Assembly (NCBI GenBank): GCA_965231765.1
Contig: OZ246887.1
Span: 2,480,001-2,544,000, forward strand
Reading direction: 5' to 3'
Source: JAAXHF01 sp963665955
GTDB lineage: Bacteria; Desulfobacterota; Binatia; Bin18
Length of the DNA stretch: 64,000 bases
The position numbers and the translations under genes are program-made. Each line of letters starts with the position of its first letter. Positions within the stretch are counted from its first letter, which is position 1. Below, piece by piece: positions 32,460 to 41,130 of this stretch. The notes under the pieces were generated by a model. It was given only the letters and a program-made list of their open reading frames with translations. It was not told the origin of the DNA and did not search any database.

Positions 32460-33551
32460 TCACCGAAAATTCCGTCGATACACGACATAATTAGCACAAA
32501 TAGTAGCTCCCAACTTCTCAGCCGTGCGACGTGACGGCCAGTTGTCGTCCAGGACAAGCGTATAGCTCAAATAGCTGGCCCCACGTCGGACCAGTTCTAA
32601 AAACCCATAGCTGGCCATAGCCAGATTAACCCCACGCCCCCGGGCGGCTTCACGCACGCCAATCGCCAAGACATTAAGCTTTTCCGAATCATGCAACGTA
32701 CGTCCCGCTTGCAGGATGACATCTGTTGTATGTTCAGGGGTGAGCAGCAACACACCAACCGGCTCGCCCTGGTCATAGGCCATGACCGAGGTATCCAGTC
32801 CGCCGATACGGACAATCCCAGCAAACAGAGACGCCACTTCGGCTTCGACATACGGCGTCCAGCCCCAGTGGGTTTGAAACGTCTCGTTAAATGTCGCAGT
32901 AAATTCGGCCACCCGTCGATCTTCAGGAACGTCTCGGAGGGGAAGAATCTCATACCCAGCTCGACGGGCAGCTGCGAGCGCACTTTCCCACTGAGCGACT
33001 AAATCGGGCTGAACGGCAACTTTGTAATCAATATAGCTCTGCTCGGTTTCGAACCCAGCGTCTTTGAGCAGGGCATGATAATAGGCTGGATTGTAGCGCA
33101 AAATATTCGGCGGGAGCGGCTCATACGCATCAATCACAAACGGGAAGTCCAGCAGCCCTGACCCCGCCCGCGCAGCTTGGGTGTCTTGGCTGCGGAGCCA
33201 GTCGCAAGCTGCGTCCATCAGCAGACGCACGGCCTCGCGCGTATCGGGCAGGGCTTCAAACAGGGACAAATGCCCCAATCGGTCCTGTGCATGGTGCGCA
33301 TGCTGCCAATGTTGATTGTAACGCGCATCGACAACGGCCAGCACTCGGGCCAGAATCGTCCCTCCATCACGGACGACAAACGGGCGGAGCGTCCGGTCGG
33401 CAGCAAACGGACTGTGTCCGTTGAGAACCGATAGCTGGAACCGAACAGGGGACCGCCAGCGGGCGGTTCGGTCGGCATAGACATGATTATAGAACTCGAC
33501 GAACTCGGTCAGAGTTTGTCTGGTGTCTGGGGCCTCGACACTGAACGGCAT
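32460..33551 (-). CDS. GNAT-family N-acetyltransferase-like protein
   Basis: 363 residues from ATG 33551 with AGGAGA upstream. The size and the segments VLAIGVREAARGRGVNLAMA (acetyl-CoA pyrophosphate loop R/Q-x-x-G) and LVLDDNWPSRRTAEKLGA (typical C-terminal GNAT helix) support the call. The first half looks like a degenerate second GNAT domain. The acceptor is unknown. Single gene in opposite direction to its neighbours. Confidence 0.7.
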   Translation of the reverse strand: MPFSVEAPDTRQTLTEFVEFYNHVYADRTARWRSPVRFQLSVLNGHSPFAADRTLRPFVVRDGGTILARVLAVVDARYNQHWQHAHHAQDRLGHLSLFEALPDTREAVRLLMDAACDWLRSQDTQAARAGSGLLDFPFVIDAYEPLPPNILRYNPAYYHALLKDAGFETEQSYIDYKVAVQPDLVAQWESALAAARRAGYEILPLRDVPEDRRVAEFTATFNETFQTHWGWTPYVEAEVASLFAGIVRIGGLDTSVMAYDQGEPVGVLLLTPEHTTDVILQAGRTLHDSEKLNVLAIGVREAARGRGVNLAMASYGFLELVRRGASYLSYTLVLDDNWPSRRTAEKLGATICANYVVYRRNFR

Positions 33552-33689
33552 GAGCGTCTCCTGTTTTGCACGCACGATAGCACAATAGATAGACGAAGGG
33601 ACGGTATAGTCATCCTCTCACGACAATACACATTCTTAAACCGGTAGCTATCCTCCTTCCCGGAGCGTCTCTACAGCCCTCGGGGAATC

Positions 33690-34862
33690 TTGTATGATGC
33701 ATGGGTGGATTTCTCTTCAGTTGATGTAGAACTCGCAAACGCCGTTGAGCACGGAGTCTTCCCTGGCGCCGCAGTGATAGTCAAGCAGGCAGGCAGCGTG
33801 CTCTACCGTCATGCGTGCGGGTTTCGGAGACTGGAACCTGACCGCGTCCAGCTGGATATCGAGACACTCTTTGATCTGGCCTCCTTGACCAAGCCACTGG
33901 CAACAACACTCGCAGTTCTCCTCTTTATCACCGAACACACAATCCATTTTGACGATCCGGTCAGCCGCTTTCTGCCTGACTTCCAAGGTCCCGGAAAAGA
34001 GCGCATCACAATCCGACACCTGTTGACCCACGCGTCCGGTCTCCCCGCGTGGCGGCCCTATTTTCAGCGCATTCGTGAACGAGAAAAAAGCCCTGCAACG
34101 GACCCCTTTCTCGGTACGCGCCACGCCCGTGAATGGGTGTATACCCAAATCCAGCACGAACCTCTCGAAGCCACCCCTGGCAAACGAGCGGTGTATAGCG
34201 ACCTCGGTTTTATCCTGCTTGGCGCGCTCGTCGAACGATTGAGTGCAACCACGCTCGACCAATACTGTCAGCAGCATATTTTCCAGCCGCTGGAGTTACA
34301 CCACACTGCTTTTTTGAATAAAGACAAGCGCACCCAGCATCCTTTCGCTCGGCCCGATCGCATTGCCGCCACGGAACGTTGTCCGTGGCGCAAACGCGTG
34401 ATATGCGGGGAGGTCCATGATGACAATGCCTACGCCATGGGAGGGGTGGCCGGTCATGCGGGGGTATTCTCTACGGTGGACGATGTGGACCGGCTCGTGA
34501 GTTGTTTAGTTGATTGCTATCACGGCAGACATGACTTTCTGCCTGCCACGCTGCTCCAGGAATGTTGGACGCGTTATGGGCAGGTCGCTGGATCAACCTG
34601 GGCCTTAGGCTGGGACACCCCCTCCCCCCAGCAGTCGAGTGCTGGAGAGCTCTTTCCTCCTCATTCAGTCGGTCACCTCGGATTTACCGGCACCTCAGTC
34701 TGGATTGATCCGGAGCGTCAGGTGCATGTCATTCTCCTCACAAATCGTGTGCATCCGAGCCGGGACAATACGACGATCCGGGACTTCCGTCCACGCTTAC
34801 ACAACGCTGTGATGAAAGTCGTGTTAGGAAAAAGCGATTCATGCAAAATGATCGATGATTGA
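33690..34862 (+). CDS. Beta-lactamase-fold serine hydrolase
   Basis: 390 residues. The start is uncertain: TTG 33690 or GTG 33705, neither with a good ribosome binding site. SxxK is in FDLASLTKPLATTLAVL, the YxN position is a YSD in AVYSDLGFILLGAL, and HLGFTGTSVWIDP corresponds to the third motif. The gene lies 36 bp before mpl on the same strand, so a role in peptide or beta-lactam/muropeptide handling is more likely than for the other serine hydrolase here. A DD-peptidase or esterase activity would both fit. Confidence 0.8.
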   Translation: MYDAWVDFSSVDVELANAVEHGVFPGAAVIVKQAGSVLYRHACGFRRLEPDRVQLDIETLFDLASLTKPLATTLAVLLFITEHTIHFDDPVSRFLPDFQGPGKERITIRHLLTHASGLPAWRPYFQRIREREKSPATDPFLGTRHAREWVYTQIQHEPLEATPGKRAVYSDLGFILLGALVERLSATTLDQYCQQHIFQPLELHHTAFLNKDKRTQHPFARPDRIAATERCPWRKRVICGEVHDDNAYAMGGVAGHAGVFSTVDDVDRLVSCLVDCYHGRHDFLPATLLQECWTRYGQVAGSTWALGWDTPSPQQSSAGELFPPHSVGHLGFTGTSVWIDPERQVHVILLTNRVHPSRDNTTIRDFRPRLHNAVMKVVLGKSDSCKMIDD

Positions 34863-34898
34863 TGATTAACACAAGATGAAAGAAGAGACGCAGCCATT

Positions 34899-36362
34899 AT
34901 GACGACGCACCAACTCCCAAGCCCTCATCCCCACTCCCTCTCTCCACATGCCCATATTCACCTGATTGCCGTCGCCGGTGTTGGCATGGCAACGCTGGCC
35001 GCCATGCTAAAAGAGCGCGGCTATCGGGTGACCGGTTCAGACCAAGGTGTCTACCCACCTATGAGTGACTTCCTGGCCCAGGCGAGGATTGACGTGAGGC
35101 AAGGCTATCGACCAGAAAACTTATCCCCTGCGCCTGATCTTGTGGTGGTCGGTAACGCGGTCTCTCGGACAAATCCAGAAGTCCAGGCACTCTTAGCAAC
35201 GCAGATTCCGTATGTCTCTTTTCCACAGGCGATTGCCCAGTTCTTTCTCACTAACAAGCGTTCTCTTGTTGTTGCTGGGACACATGGCAAGACAACGACG
35301 ACCGCGCTGCTGGCCTGGGTGCTTGAAAAAGCTGGGCTCCAGCCAGGCTTCCTGGTCGGTGGGGTGAGTCAGAATTTTCGACGCGGGTATCAACTCGGGA
35401 CCGGTGCATATTTTGTGGTTGAAGGCGATGAGTATGACTCCGCCTTTTTTGATAAGGGACCGAAGTTTCTGCACTACCAACCTCAGGCTGTTCTGCTCAA
35501 CGCGGTCGAGTTTGACCACGCTGATATCTATACCGATTTGGAGCACATCAAATCTGCTTTTCGGCGCTTACTCAAAATTGTCCCCGCCGCAGCCCCTGTT
35601 CTGATCTGTCACGATTTTCCCGCCGCTCTCGAAGTTGCTCGCTCCCATCAGGGAGCCTATACCAGCTTTGGCTTTCATCCTGAAGCAAGCTGGCAGGTCC
35701 AGGACGCTCTCGACGATGGCGGCCAATTTGTGTTTACGGTAACGCAGCATGGCCAAGAACGCGGACGCTTTTCTATTCCCTCAATGGGCCGCATGAATGT
35801 CCGGAATGCCCTTGGTGTGGTAGCACTGGCCTATACGCTTGGCCTGTCCAGCGAGGATATCACCCCAGGACTCAGCAGTTTTGCGGGTGTGGCGCGGCGC
35901 CAAGAGCTGGTCGGAGAAACGCACGGCGTAACCATTATTGATGACTTTGCCCACCACCCAACAGCCGTCGCCGCAACGGTCGAAGCCGTGCGTCTGCGCT
36001 ACCCCAAGCATCGTTTATGGGCGGTGTTTGAGCCACGCTCCAACACCTGTCGGCGACGCATTTTCCAAAAGCCCCTGACTGAGGCACTGACAAATGCTGA
36101 CCACGTTGTGATTGGACCCGTCTTTACCAAGCCGCAAGATCCAGTTGCAACCGAAGATCTCTTCTCCCCAGCCGAACTGGTGGCAGATATCCATAGAGCT
36201 GGAAAGAACGCGCATCAGGGACAGAGCGTGGATGAGATTTGCTCCTTCCTGAGCGACAACTGTCAATCCGGCGATGTGGTTCTCATCATGTCAAACGGAG
36301 CGTTTGGTGGACTGCCACGGAAGTTGCTGGCGGCATTGGACGAGAAGTCGAGATGGAATTGA
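34899..36362 (+). CDS. mpl: UDP-N-acetylmuramate:L-Ala-gamma-D-Glu-meso-DAP ligase Mpl
   Basis: 487 residues. The Rossmann-like N-terminus HLIAVAGVGMATLAAMLKE is followed by the ATP loop VVAGTHGKTTTTALLAWVLE. VVEGDEYDSAFFDKGPKFLH is the Mur-ligase Mg/carbamoyl-lysine region, and FAGVARRQELVGETHG opens the C-terminal domain. FLVGGVSQNFRRG distinguishes Mpl from MurC. Mpl attaches recycled tripeptide to UDP-MurNAc in cell-wall recycling. The lytic transglycosylase at 38.4-40.6 kb supports active recycling. Confidence 0.9.
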   Translation: MTTHQLPSPHPHSLSPHAHIHLIAVAGVGMATLAAMLKERGYRVTGSDQGVYPPMSDFLAQARIDVRQGYRPENLSPAPDLVVVGNAVSRTNPEVQALLATQIPYVSFPQAIAQFFLTNKRSLVVAGTHGKTTTTALLAWVLEKAGLQPGFLVGGVSQNFRRGYQLGTGAYFVVEGDEYDSAFFDKGPKFLHYQPQAVLLNAVEFDHADIYTDLEHIKSAFRRLLKIVPAAAPVLICHDFPAALEVARSHQGAYTSFGFHPEASWQVQDALDDGGQFVFTVTQHGQERGRFSIPSMGRMNVRNALGVVALAYTLGLSSEDITPGLSSFAGVARRQELVGETHGVTIIDDFAHHPTAVAATVEAVRLRYPKHRLWAVFEPRSNTCRRRIFQKPLTEALTNADHVVIGPVFTKPQDPVATEDLFSPAELVADIHRAGKNAHQGQSVDEICSFLSDNCQSGDVVLIMSNGAFGGLPRKLLAALDEKSRWN

Positions 36363-36529
36363 GCTCCCTCGCCCTCTTGAACTATGGAGCTTCTTACACC
36401 ACGAGCCTCAAGACATCCATGACGGGAGCATACACCATGACACCAATACTCACTAAAAGTCTGGCCAGGGCCAGCGGGATTTAAAAATGGAACGCGCGTG
36501 GGTCAAGATCGGCTATAGTACTGGCCGAC

Positions 36530-37432
36530 TCACACACTCTCCGGATGCGCCTGTTTACAAAATTCCTCTTCCTCGCCCCGTTCAATCTGCAAAGTTGCAT
36601 GCTCGATACCGAATTGATCGTGCAGTGTGTGAGACACACGCTGCAAGAAACTATCATCAGGAGCAAACTGAGGAACGACGAGGTGAGCCGTCAGAGCGAC
36701 TTCGGTCGTGCTCATTGCCCAGATATGCAAATCATGCACTTTCGCCACAGCTGGTAGTCCAGTCAGATACGATTCGACGGCCATTGGATCAATATTGTCT
36801 GGCACTGAATCAAGGGCGAGGTTGAGCGAATCTCGCAATAAACCCCAGGTCCCGATCAGAATAATGACGGTAATACAAAGACTAATCGCCGGGTCAAGCC
36901 AGAGCCAACCGGTCGCCATAATCGCACTCCCCACAATCACGACTCCCAACGATACGCCAGCATCAGCGGCCATATGTAAATACGCCCCCCGAATGTTGAG
37001 GTCGTGCTTGCGGCCTGACAGAAATAGCAAAGCCGTTGCGGCATTAATAATCACCCCAATTCCAGCCACCACAATGATCGTGACACCACTGACCGGCCGA
37101 GGAGCATCCAGGCGTCCAATCGCCTCCCAGGCAATTGCTCCGAGAGCCATGAGTAACAGGATACCGCTCAGCAGTGAGGCCAAAATCGTCACCCGCCGAA
37201 ATCCATAGCTGCGTCTTGGTGTGGGTTTACGGGCGGCCAAGACGTTCGCCCCCCAGGCCAGGAGGAGGCTGAGGACATCGCTCAAATTATGGCCAGCATC
37301 GGCCACAAGGGCCAGTGAATCAGTGAGAATACCGTACGTCGCTTCAATGACGACAAAGACGATATTGAGCGACACCCCAATGGCAAAGGCCTGGTTGTAG
37401 TTGGCAGCTGCCTGATGGTGAGTATGCGCCAT
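36530..37432 (-). CDS. Cation diffusion facilitator (ZitB/CzcD-like zinc exporter)
   Basis: 300 residues from ATG 37432. Six membrane helices are predicted. The metal site of TM2 is DAGHNLSDVLSLLLAWG (HxxxD) and that of TM5 HMAADAGVSLGVVIVG (HxxxD). The C-terminal cytoplasmic domain (VESYLTGLPAVAKVHDLHIW) is the usual dimerising part. A His-rich start MAHTHHQ may buffer zinc. The protein exports Zn2+, Cd2+ or Co2+ against protons. Single minus-strand gene. Confidence 0.88.
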   Translation of the reverse strand: MAHTHHQAAANYNQAFAIGVSLNIVFVVIEATYGILTDSLALVADAGHNLSDVLSLLLAWGANVLAARKPTPRRSYGFRRVTILASLLSGILLLMALGAIAWEAIGRLDAPRPVSGVTIIVVAGIGVIINAATALLFLSGRKHDLNIRGAYLHMAADAGVSLGVVIVGSAIMATGWLWLDPAISLCITVIILIGTWGLLRDSLNLALDSVPDNIDPMAVESYLTGLPAVAKVHDLHIWAMSTTEVALTAHLVVPQFAPDDSFLQRVSHTLHDQFGIEHATLQIERGEEEEFCKQAHPESV

Positions 37433-37584
37433 ACCAGTCTCTAGGGTATCGTGAGATAAACACAGGTGCAAATGTCGTCAGAGACTCAGAAAAATCTTCA
37501 TGGCTGTAGAATTGCACCACTCTCCCTCCCGAACAGAAATCGTGCTGGGAATCCCGCAACAGGAGAGAGAATTTTTTGGTCTTA

Positions 37585-38406
37585 TCAGTGCATCTCCATC
37601 CCACCATCCACATTCATTGCTTGGCCAGTTACATTTTCTGCAGCTGCTAAATACACTGCCAATTGTCCAATATCAGCTGGCGTTTGGGGACGCCCCATGG
37701 GAATTAATGCCTTGACATACCGCTGCCAGGCGTCTTCTTTTGTTTCCTCGCCTTGCTTCATGGTTTCTGCCAAATACTCCCACATCTGGGTACGCAGAAT
37801 GCCGGGGCAAATCGCATTGGCCCGGATATTTGCTGAAGCAAGTTCTTTCGCTAAGGAATTCGTAAACCCCACCACCGCAAACTTTGAGCCGCAGTAATGC
37901 GATAATCCTGCGGCACCATTCTTCCCAGCGACGGAAGCAATATTGATAATGCAGCCATTGCCTCGCTTTTTCATGATTGGGATAGCCGCTTGGCAAGATA
38001 AGAACACCCCTTTGACGTTGACCCCAAACGTCAAATCCCAGGCGTCTTCCGTCATGGTTTCGACCTGGGCAATATTCACCACCCCAGCGTTACACACCAG
38101 GATGTGCAGATCTCCGAGCTGTTGAACAGTTTCTTCAACCATCCGCTGCGTATCAGCCTTTTGTGTGACATCAGCTTGGAACGCGACTGCCCGACGGCCC
38201 ATTTTTTTGATCTCTTCGACGGTCTCCTGAGCTGCGGTGACACCCCCAACTGCTGCCGTTCCGTACTGCTGGGCTGTGCTGGCAAGTTGCTCAATATCGG
38301 CAATGGCGACCTCAGCACCGGCCTCGGCGAGCGCCATGGCAATCCCTCGGCCAATCCCCCGTCCGCCACCTGTCACCAGTGCTACTTGTCCACTCAGCTG
38401 CGTCAT
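37585..38406 (-). CDS. Short-chain dehydrogenase/reductase
   Basis: 273 residues, classical SDR. Cofactor motif VTGGGRGIGRGIAMALAEAG, active-site Asn/Ser in LVCNAGVVN and NIASVAGKNG, and the YxxxK catalytic pair in LSHYCGSKFAVVGFT. It resembles 3-oxoacyl-ACP reductase (FabG)-like or alcohol-type SDRs. AGGAGG of its ribosome binding site overlaps the stop of the lytic transglycosylase gene. Functional link to cell wall is not implied; the substrate is unknown. Confidence 0.83.
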   Translation of the reverse strand: MTQLSGQVALVTGGGRGIGRGIAMALAEAGAEVAIADIEQLASTAQQYGTAAVGGVTAAQETVEEIKKMGRRAVAFQADVTQKADTQRMVEETVQQLGDLHILVCNAGVVNIAQVETMTEDAWDLTFGVNVKGVFLSCQAAIPIMKKRGNGCIINIASVAGKNGAAGLSHYCGSKFAVVGFTNSLAKELASANIRANAICPGILRTQMWEYLAETMKQGEETKEDAWQRYVKALIPMGRPQTPADIGQLAVYLAAAENVTGQAMNVDGGMEMH

Positions 38407-38411
38407 ATTTT

Positions 38412-40556
38412 CTACCTCCTATGATGTTTATGGGCATGACTCGCGGTGATTCTTTCTGTCTCTGGCCCAAACGATATCTCCGGTGGTGAAGTCTCGTATA
38501 GGCGCAGATAGGTGCGATAGTTGCACAAGACTTTTTTCACATAGTTACGCGTCTCGCGATAGCTAATACTCTCAACAAATTCGTCCGCTTCGACGTTGGG
38601 AGAGCGAGCCCGCCATTTGTCAACTGCTTTTTCGCCTGCATTATAGCCGGCCAAAGCTATAATTATATTGTCATCGTAGCTGCTCAACAGGCGGCGCAGA
38701 TAGCCCATGCCGAGCGCAATATTCACCTGCGGATCGGTCAGGCGTAGCCCTTCGCCCGAGGGTAGCTGAGCCACACTGGCAGCGGTTGTCGGGAGCAGCT
38801 GCATTAACCCATACGCTCGGGCAGGTGACACCGCAGCAGCGTCAAACAAGCTCTCTTGGCGCATGAGCGCCAGAACGAGATACGGATCGATCTGCTTGTC
38901 TTGAGCGTGTGTCTGAAGTGTCTCCCAGTAGGCACGCGGGAAGTCATACGGCTGCCGGATGCGTACGTCGAAGCGTTGCGCCAGACGCAGGGCATCATTG
39001 TAGCCTTCCACCTGACTGTACTCGACAATAAAAAATCGGGTATAGCTGGCTTTCTGGGGAGCTGCCTTGCGTACGCGGTCAAGCTCGTACCGGGCAGCAT
39101 CGAACAGGCCGAGTCGGCGGAGTTCCTGGCTTCGTTCGTAATAGCGCTGCAACTTCCCCGACAGCCGGGGAGGCTTTGCGGTCAGCGTAGGACTCCGCTT
39201 GAGTGGCGGTGGCCTGCGTCCGAGCCGCTTTTCGGCCCACAGAGCATAATAGCTGTTTGCATTGTTTTGGATGAGTTTGCGATACAGCTCGACTGCTTTT
39301 TTATGTTGAGACTGGTGCTCAAGCATACGCGCCTGCCAGTACACAGCACTTTCGCCTTCTGCTGTCTTGGACGCGCTACGGGCCAGGTTCGCAAAGTGTT
39401 GCTCGGCTTGGGGAAGATTGCCTTTTTGATACGCCATCCAGCCTTGACGCCAGCGTCCGTCTCGCGTCAGTTTGTGACGGCGAAAGTTCTTAGCCAGTGC
39501 TTGGTAGGCTTTGATTGCCTGTGCATCACTATGAGGACCCTGTCGAGCCTGATAAATGCGCCCAATAGCGTATAAGGCTTCGGCGGCTAAGCCGTGTCGC
39601 GGAAATTTTTTAGCCAAACGTTGAAAGAGTGGCAGTGCTTGGCTATCGTGATCGGCGTTCCACAGCAGTCTAGCCCAGCGATAGAGCGCTTTGGCACTGC
39701 CAGGATGACGCTGGGAAACAGTTTGCAGGGCAAGCGCAGCATCTTGAATACGACCCTGCGATTTATACACTTTGGCCAGCACGCCAAGCTGCTTGTCTGA
39801 CAACTGACTGACAGCAAACTTGTGTTCGAACTGTTGGAGCACTGCCCCAAGTCGAGCCCCGTCTCCTTCACCGGCCAAAAGTTGCATTTCCTCGACATAG
39901 CCAGCGACATCCTTCGGTCGAAACTGGGCAGACATATGGCGCAGTTCTGCCATACGAAGTTTGGCGGCTTGGCCAGCTGCAGAGAAAGACGCCGTGCGGC
40001 GCAGCTGGGTATACAAAGAGACAGCCTGGGCGATATTGCCCAGTTTGTGTTGGGCCTGAGCTGAAACAAGCGTAGCTTGACGATGAATCTCCTCTGCGCT
40101 GGCCTTAAATCTTCGCGCCTGATCTGCATACTGCACCGCCTTTGACCACTGCTCGGCCTCAAATGCGAGCTGGGCCAGGGCCAGGGCTGCCTGCCCACGC
40201 CAGGGACTGGTCTTGTCGTCTGCGAGTAAACGGGCAAACCTGCTCCGTGCTTCAGCTTGCTGGCCGCTCTGACGGGCGATCTCAGCCAGGTAATACAGGC
40301 TGTAATCCGCCAGGATGGGGTACACTTCGAGGGCATGTTTCAGAAGACCGTGTGCCTCGTCAAACTGCCCGGCGTGAAAAGCCTGATAGCCTGACTGAAA
40401 AATATCGCGTGCTTCTGCGGCACTCTCAGTCTTTTGAGTATTTGCCGCTGGTACTGCTGGAACGAAAGAAAGTGGAGGCACAGCAGAAACGGCAAGGCAC
40501 AGCAGAATGATGAGGAGAAGTTTGTGAGATCGGGGCGATCCAGCAGCTCGTGGCAT
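38412..40556 (-). CDS. Soluble lytic murein transglycosylase (Slt70-like)
   Basis: 714 residues with a signal peptide (HKLLLIILLCLAVSAVPPLS). The long middle is an alpha-superhelix of TPR-like repeats, as in Slt70. The C-terminal catalytic domain has ALMRQESLFDAAAVSPARAY with the catalytic Glu and GLMQLLPTTA, then NIIIALAGYNAGEKAVDKWR. It cleaves murein glycan with formation of 1,6-anhydro ends, which feed recycling via Mpl. The tail HAHKHHRR is His-rich. Five bp separate its stop from the SDR gene. Confidence 0.9.
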   Translation of the reverse strand: MPRAAGSPRSHKLLLIILLCLAVSAVPPLSFVPAVPAANTQKTESAAEARDIFQSGYQAFHAGQFDEAHGLLKHALEVYPILADYSLYYLAEIARQSGQQAEARSRFARLLADDKTSPWRGQAALALAQLAFEAEQWSKAVQYADQARRFKASAEEIHRQATLVSAQAQHKLGNIAQAVSLYTQLRRTASFSAAGQAAKLRMAELRHMSAQFRPKDVAGYVEEMQLLAGEGDGARLGAVLQQFEHKFAVSQLSDKQLGVLAKVYKSQGRIQDAALALQTVSQRHPGSAKALYRWARLLWNADHDSQALPLFQRLAKKFPRHGLAAEALYAIGRIYQARQGPHSDAQAIKAYQALAKNFRRHKLTRDGRWRQGWMAYQKGNLPQAEQHFANLARSASKTAEGESAVYWQARMLEHQSQHKKAVELYRKLIQNNANSYYALWAEKRLGRRPPPLKRSPTLTAKPPRLSGKLQRYYERSQELRRLGLFDAARYELDRVRKAAPQKASYTRFFIVEYSQVEGYNDALRLAQRFDVRIRQPYDFPRAYWETLQTHAQDKQIDPYLVLALMRQESLFDAAAVSPARAYGLMQLLPTTAASVAQLPSGEGLRLTDPQVNIALGMGYLRRLLSSYDDNIIIALAGYNAGEKAVDKWRARSPNVEADEFVESISYRETRNYVKKVLCNYRTYLRLYETSPPEISFGPETERITASHAHKHHRR

Positions 40557-40685
40557 GAATAATTCCAGTGCACATTCAGCCTGTTTCGGAGGCGCTTCAC
40601 GGAGGGGAAGTTGAGGAATGTTGCATTTCCTACTATGGTCGGTCTCTCATACCAAAAAAGAGGATGGGAAGCGAACAGGTGGGAT

Positions 40686-41102
40686 ATGAAAAATGCGATG
40701 AAAATATGGTCCGTCCGCAGCCTGTGCCTATGCTGTATCGTCGCTCTTATCGGCTGCAGCTCAATACCGGGTTTTCGACCCAACGCTCCTGAGGAAGATG
40801 CGGGAGACGAGACGAGCAAAAAACTCTACCTCACAGCCTCTCCGGAAGAAGCGCTTGACGCGTTGACCGAAATCGCACCAGAGCATGGCTGGGAAGTCAA
40901 AAGCGTGGGAGAGCAGTACGACCTGACTGGTGCACGGGGCAAATATTTTCGAATTGAAACCCAGAAGCTGATCGGAGGAGCGTTAGAGACGAGCGGTGTC
41001 TTCTTTAGCGACCCCAAAGGAACGTATGTCCTCATTGGAGAAAGAGAGATGGGTTTGCCCGAAGATTTGATCGATCCGCTGAGGGCCGCACTCCAAGAAT
41101 GA
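40686..41102 (+). CDS. Outer-membrane-type lipoprotein, hypothetical
   Basis: 138 residues from ATG 40686. The signal peptide ends with a lipobox ALIGC, so the cysteine after it is lipidated. The mature part is a small alpha/beta domain (SPEEALDALTEIAPEHGWEV, ALETSGVFFSDPKGTYVLIG). I do not recognise a named family; it resembles small periplasmic lipid-anchored proteins of unknown role. Divergent from slt, convergent with copA. Confidence 0.6.
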   Translation: MKNAMKIWSVRSLCLCCIVALIGCSSIPGFRPNAPEEDAGDETSKKLYLTASPEEALDALTEIAPEHGWEVKSVGEQYDLTGARGKYFRIETQKLIGGALETSGVFFSDPKGTYVLIGEREMGLPEDLIDPLRAALQE

Positions 41103-41130
41103 GTGGAGCGCTCTTCAGACTCGTACGCTG

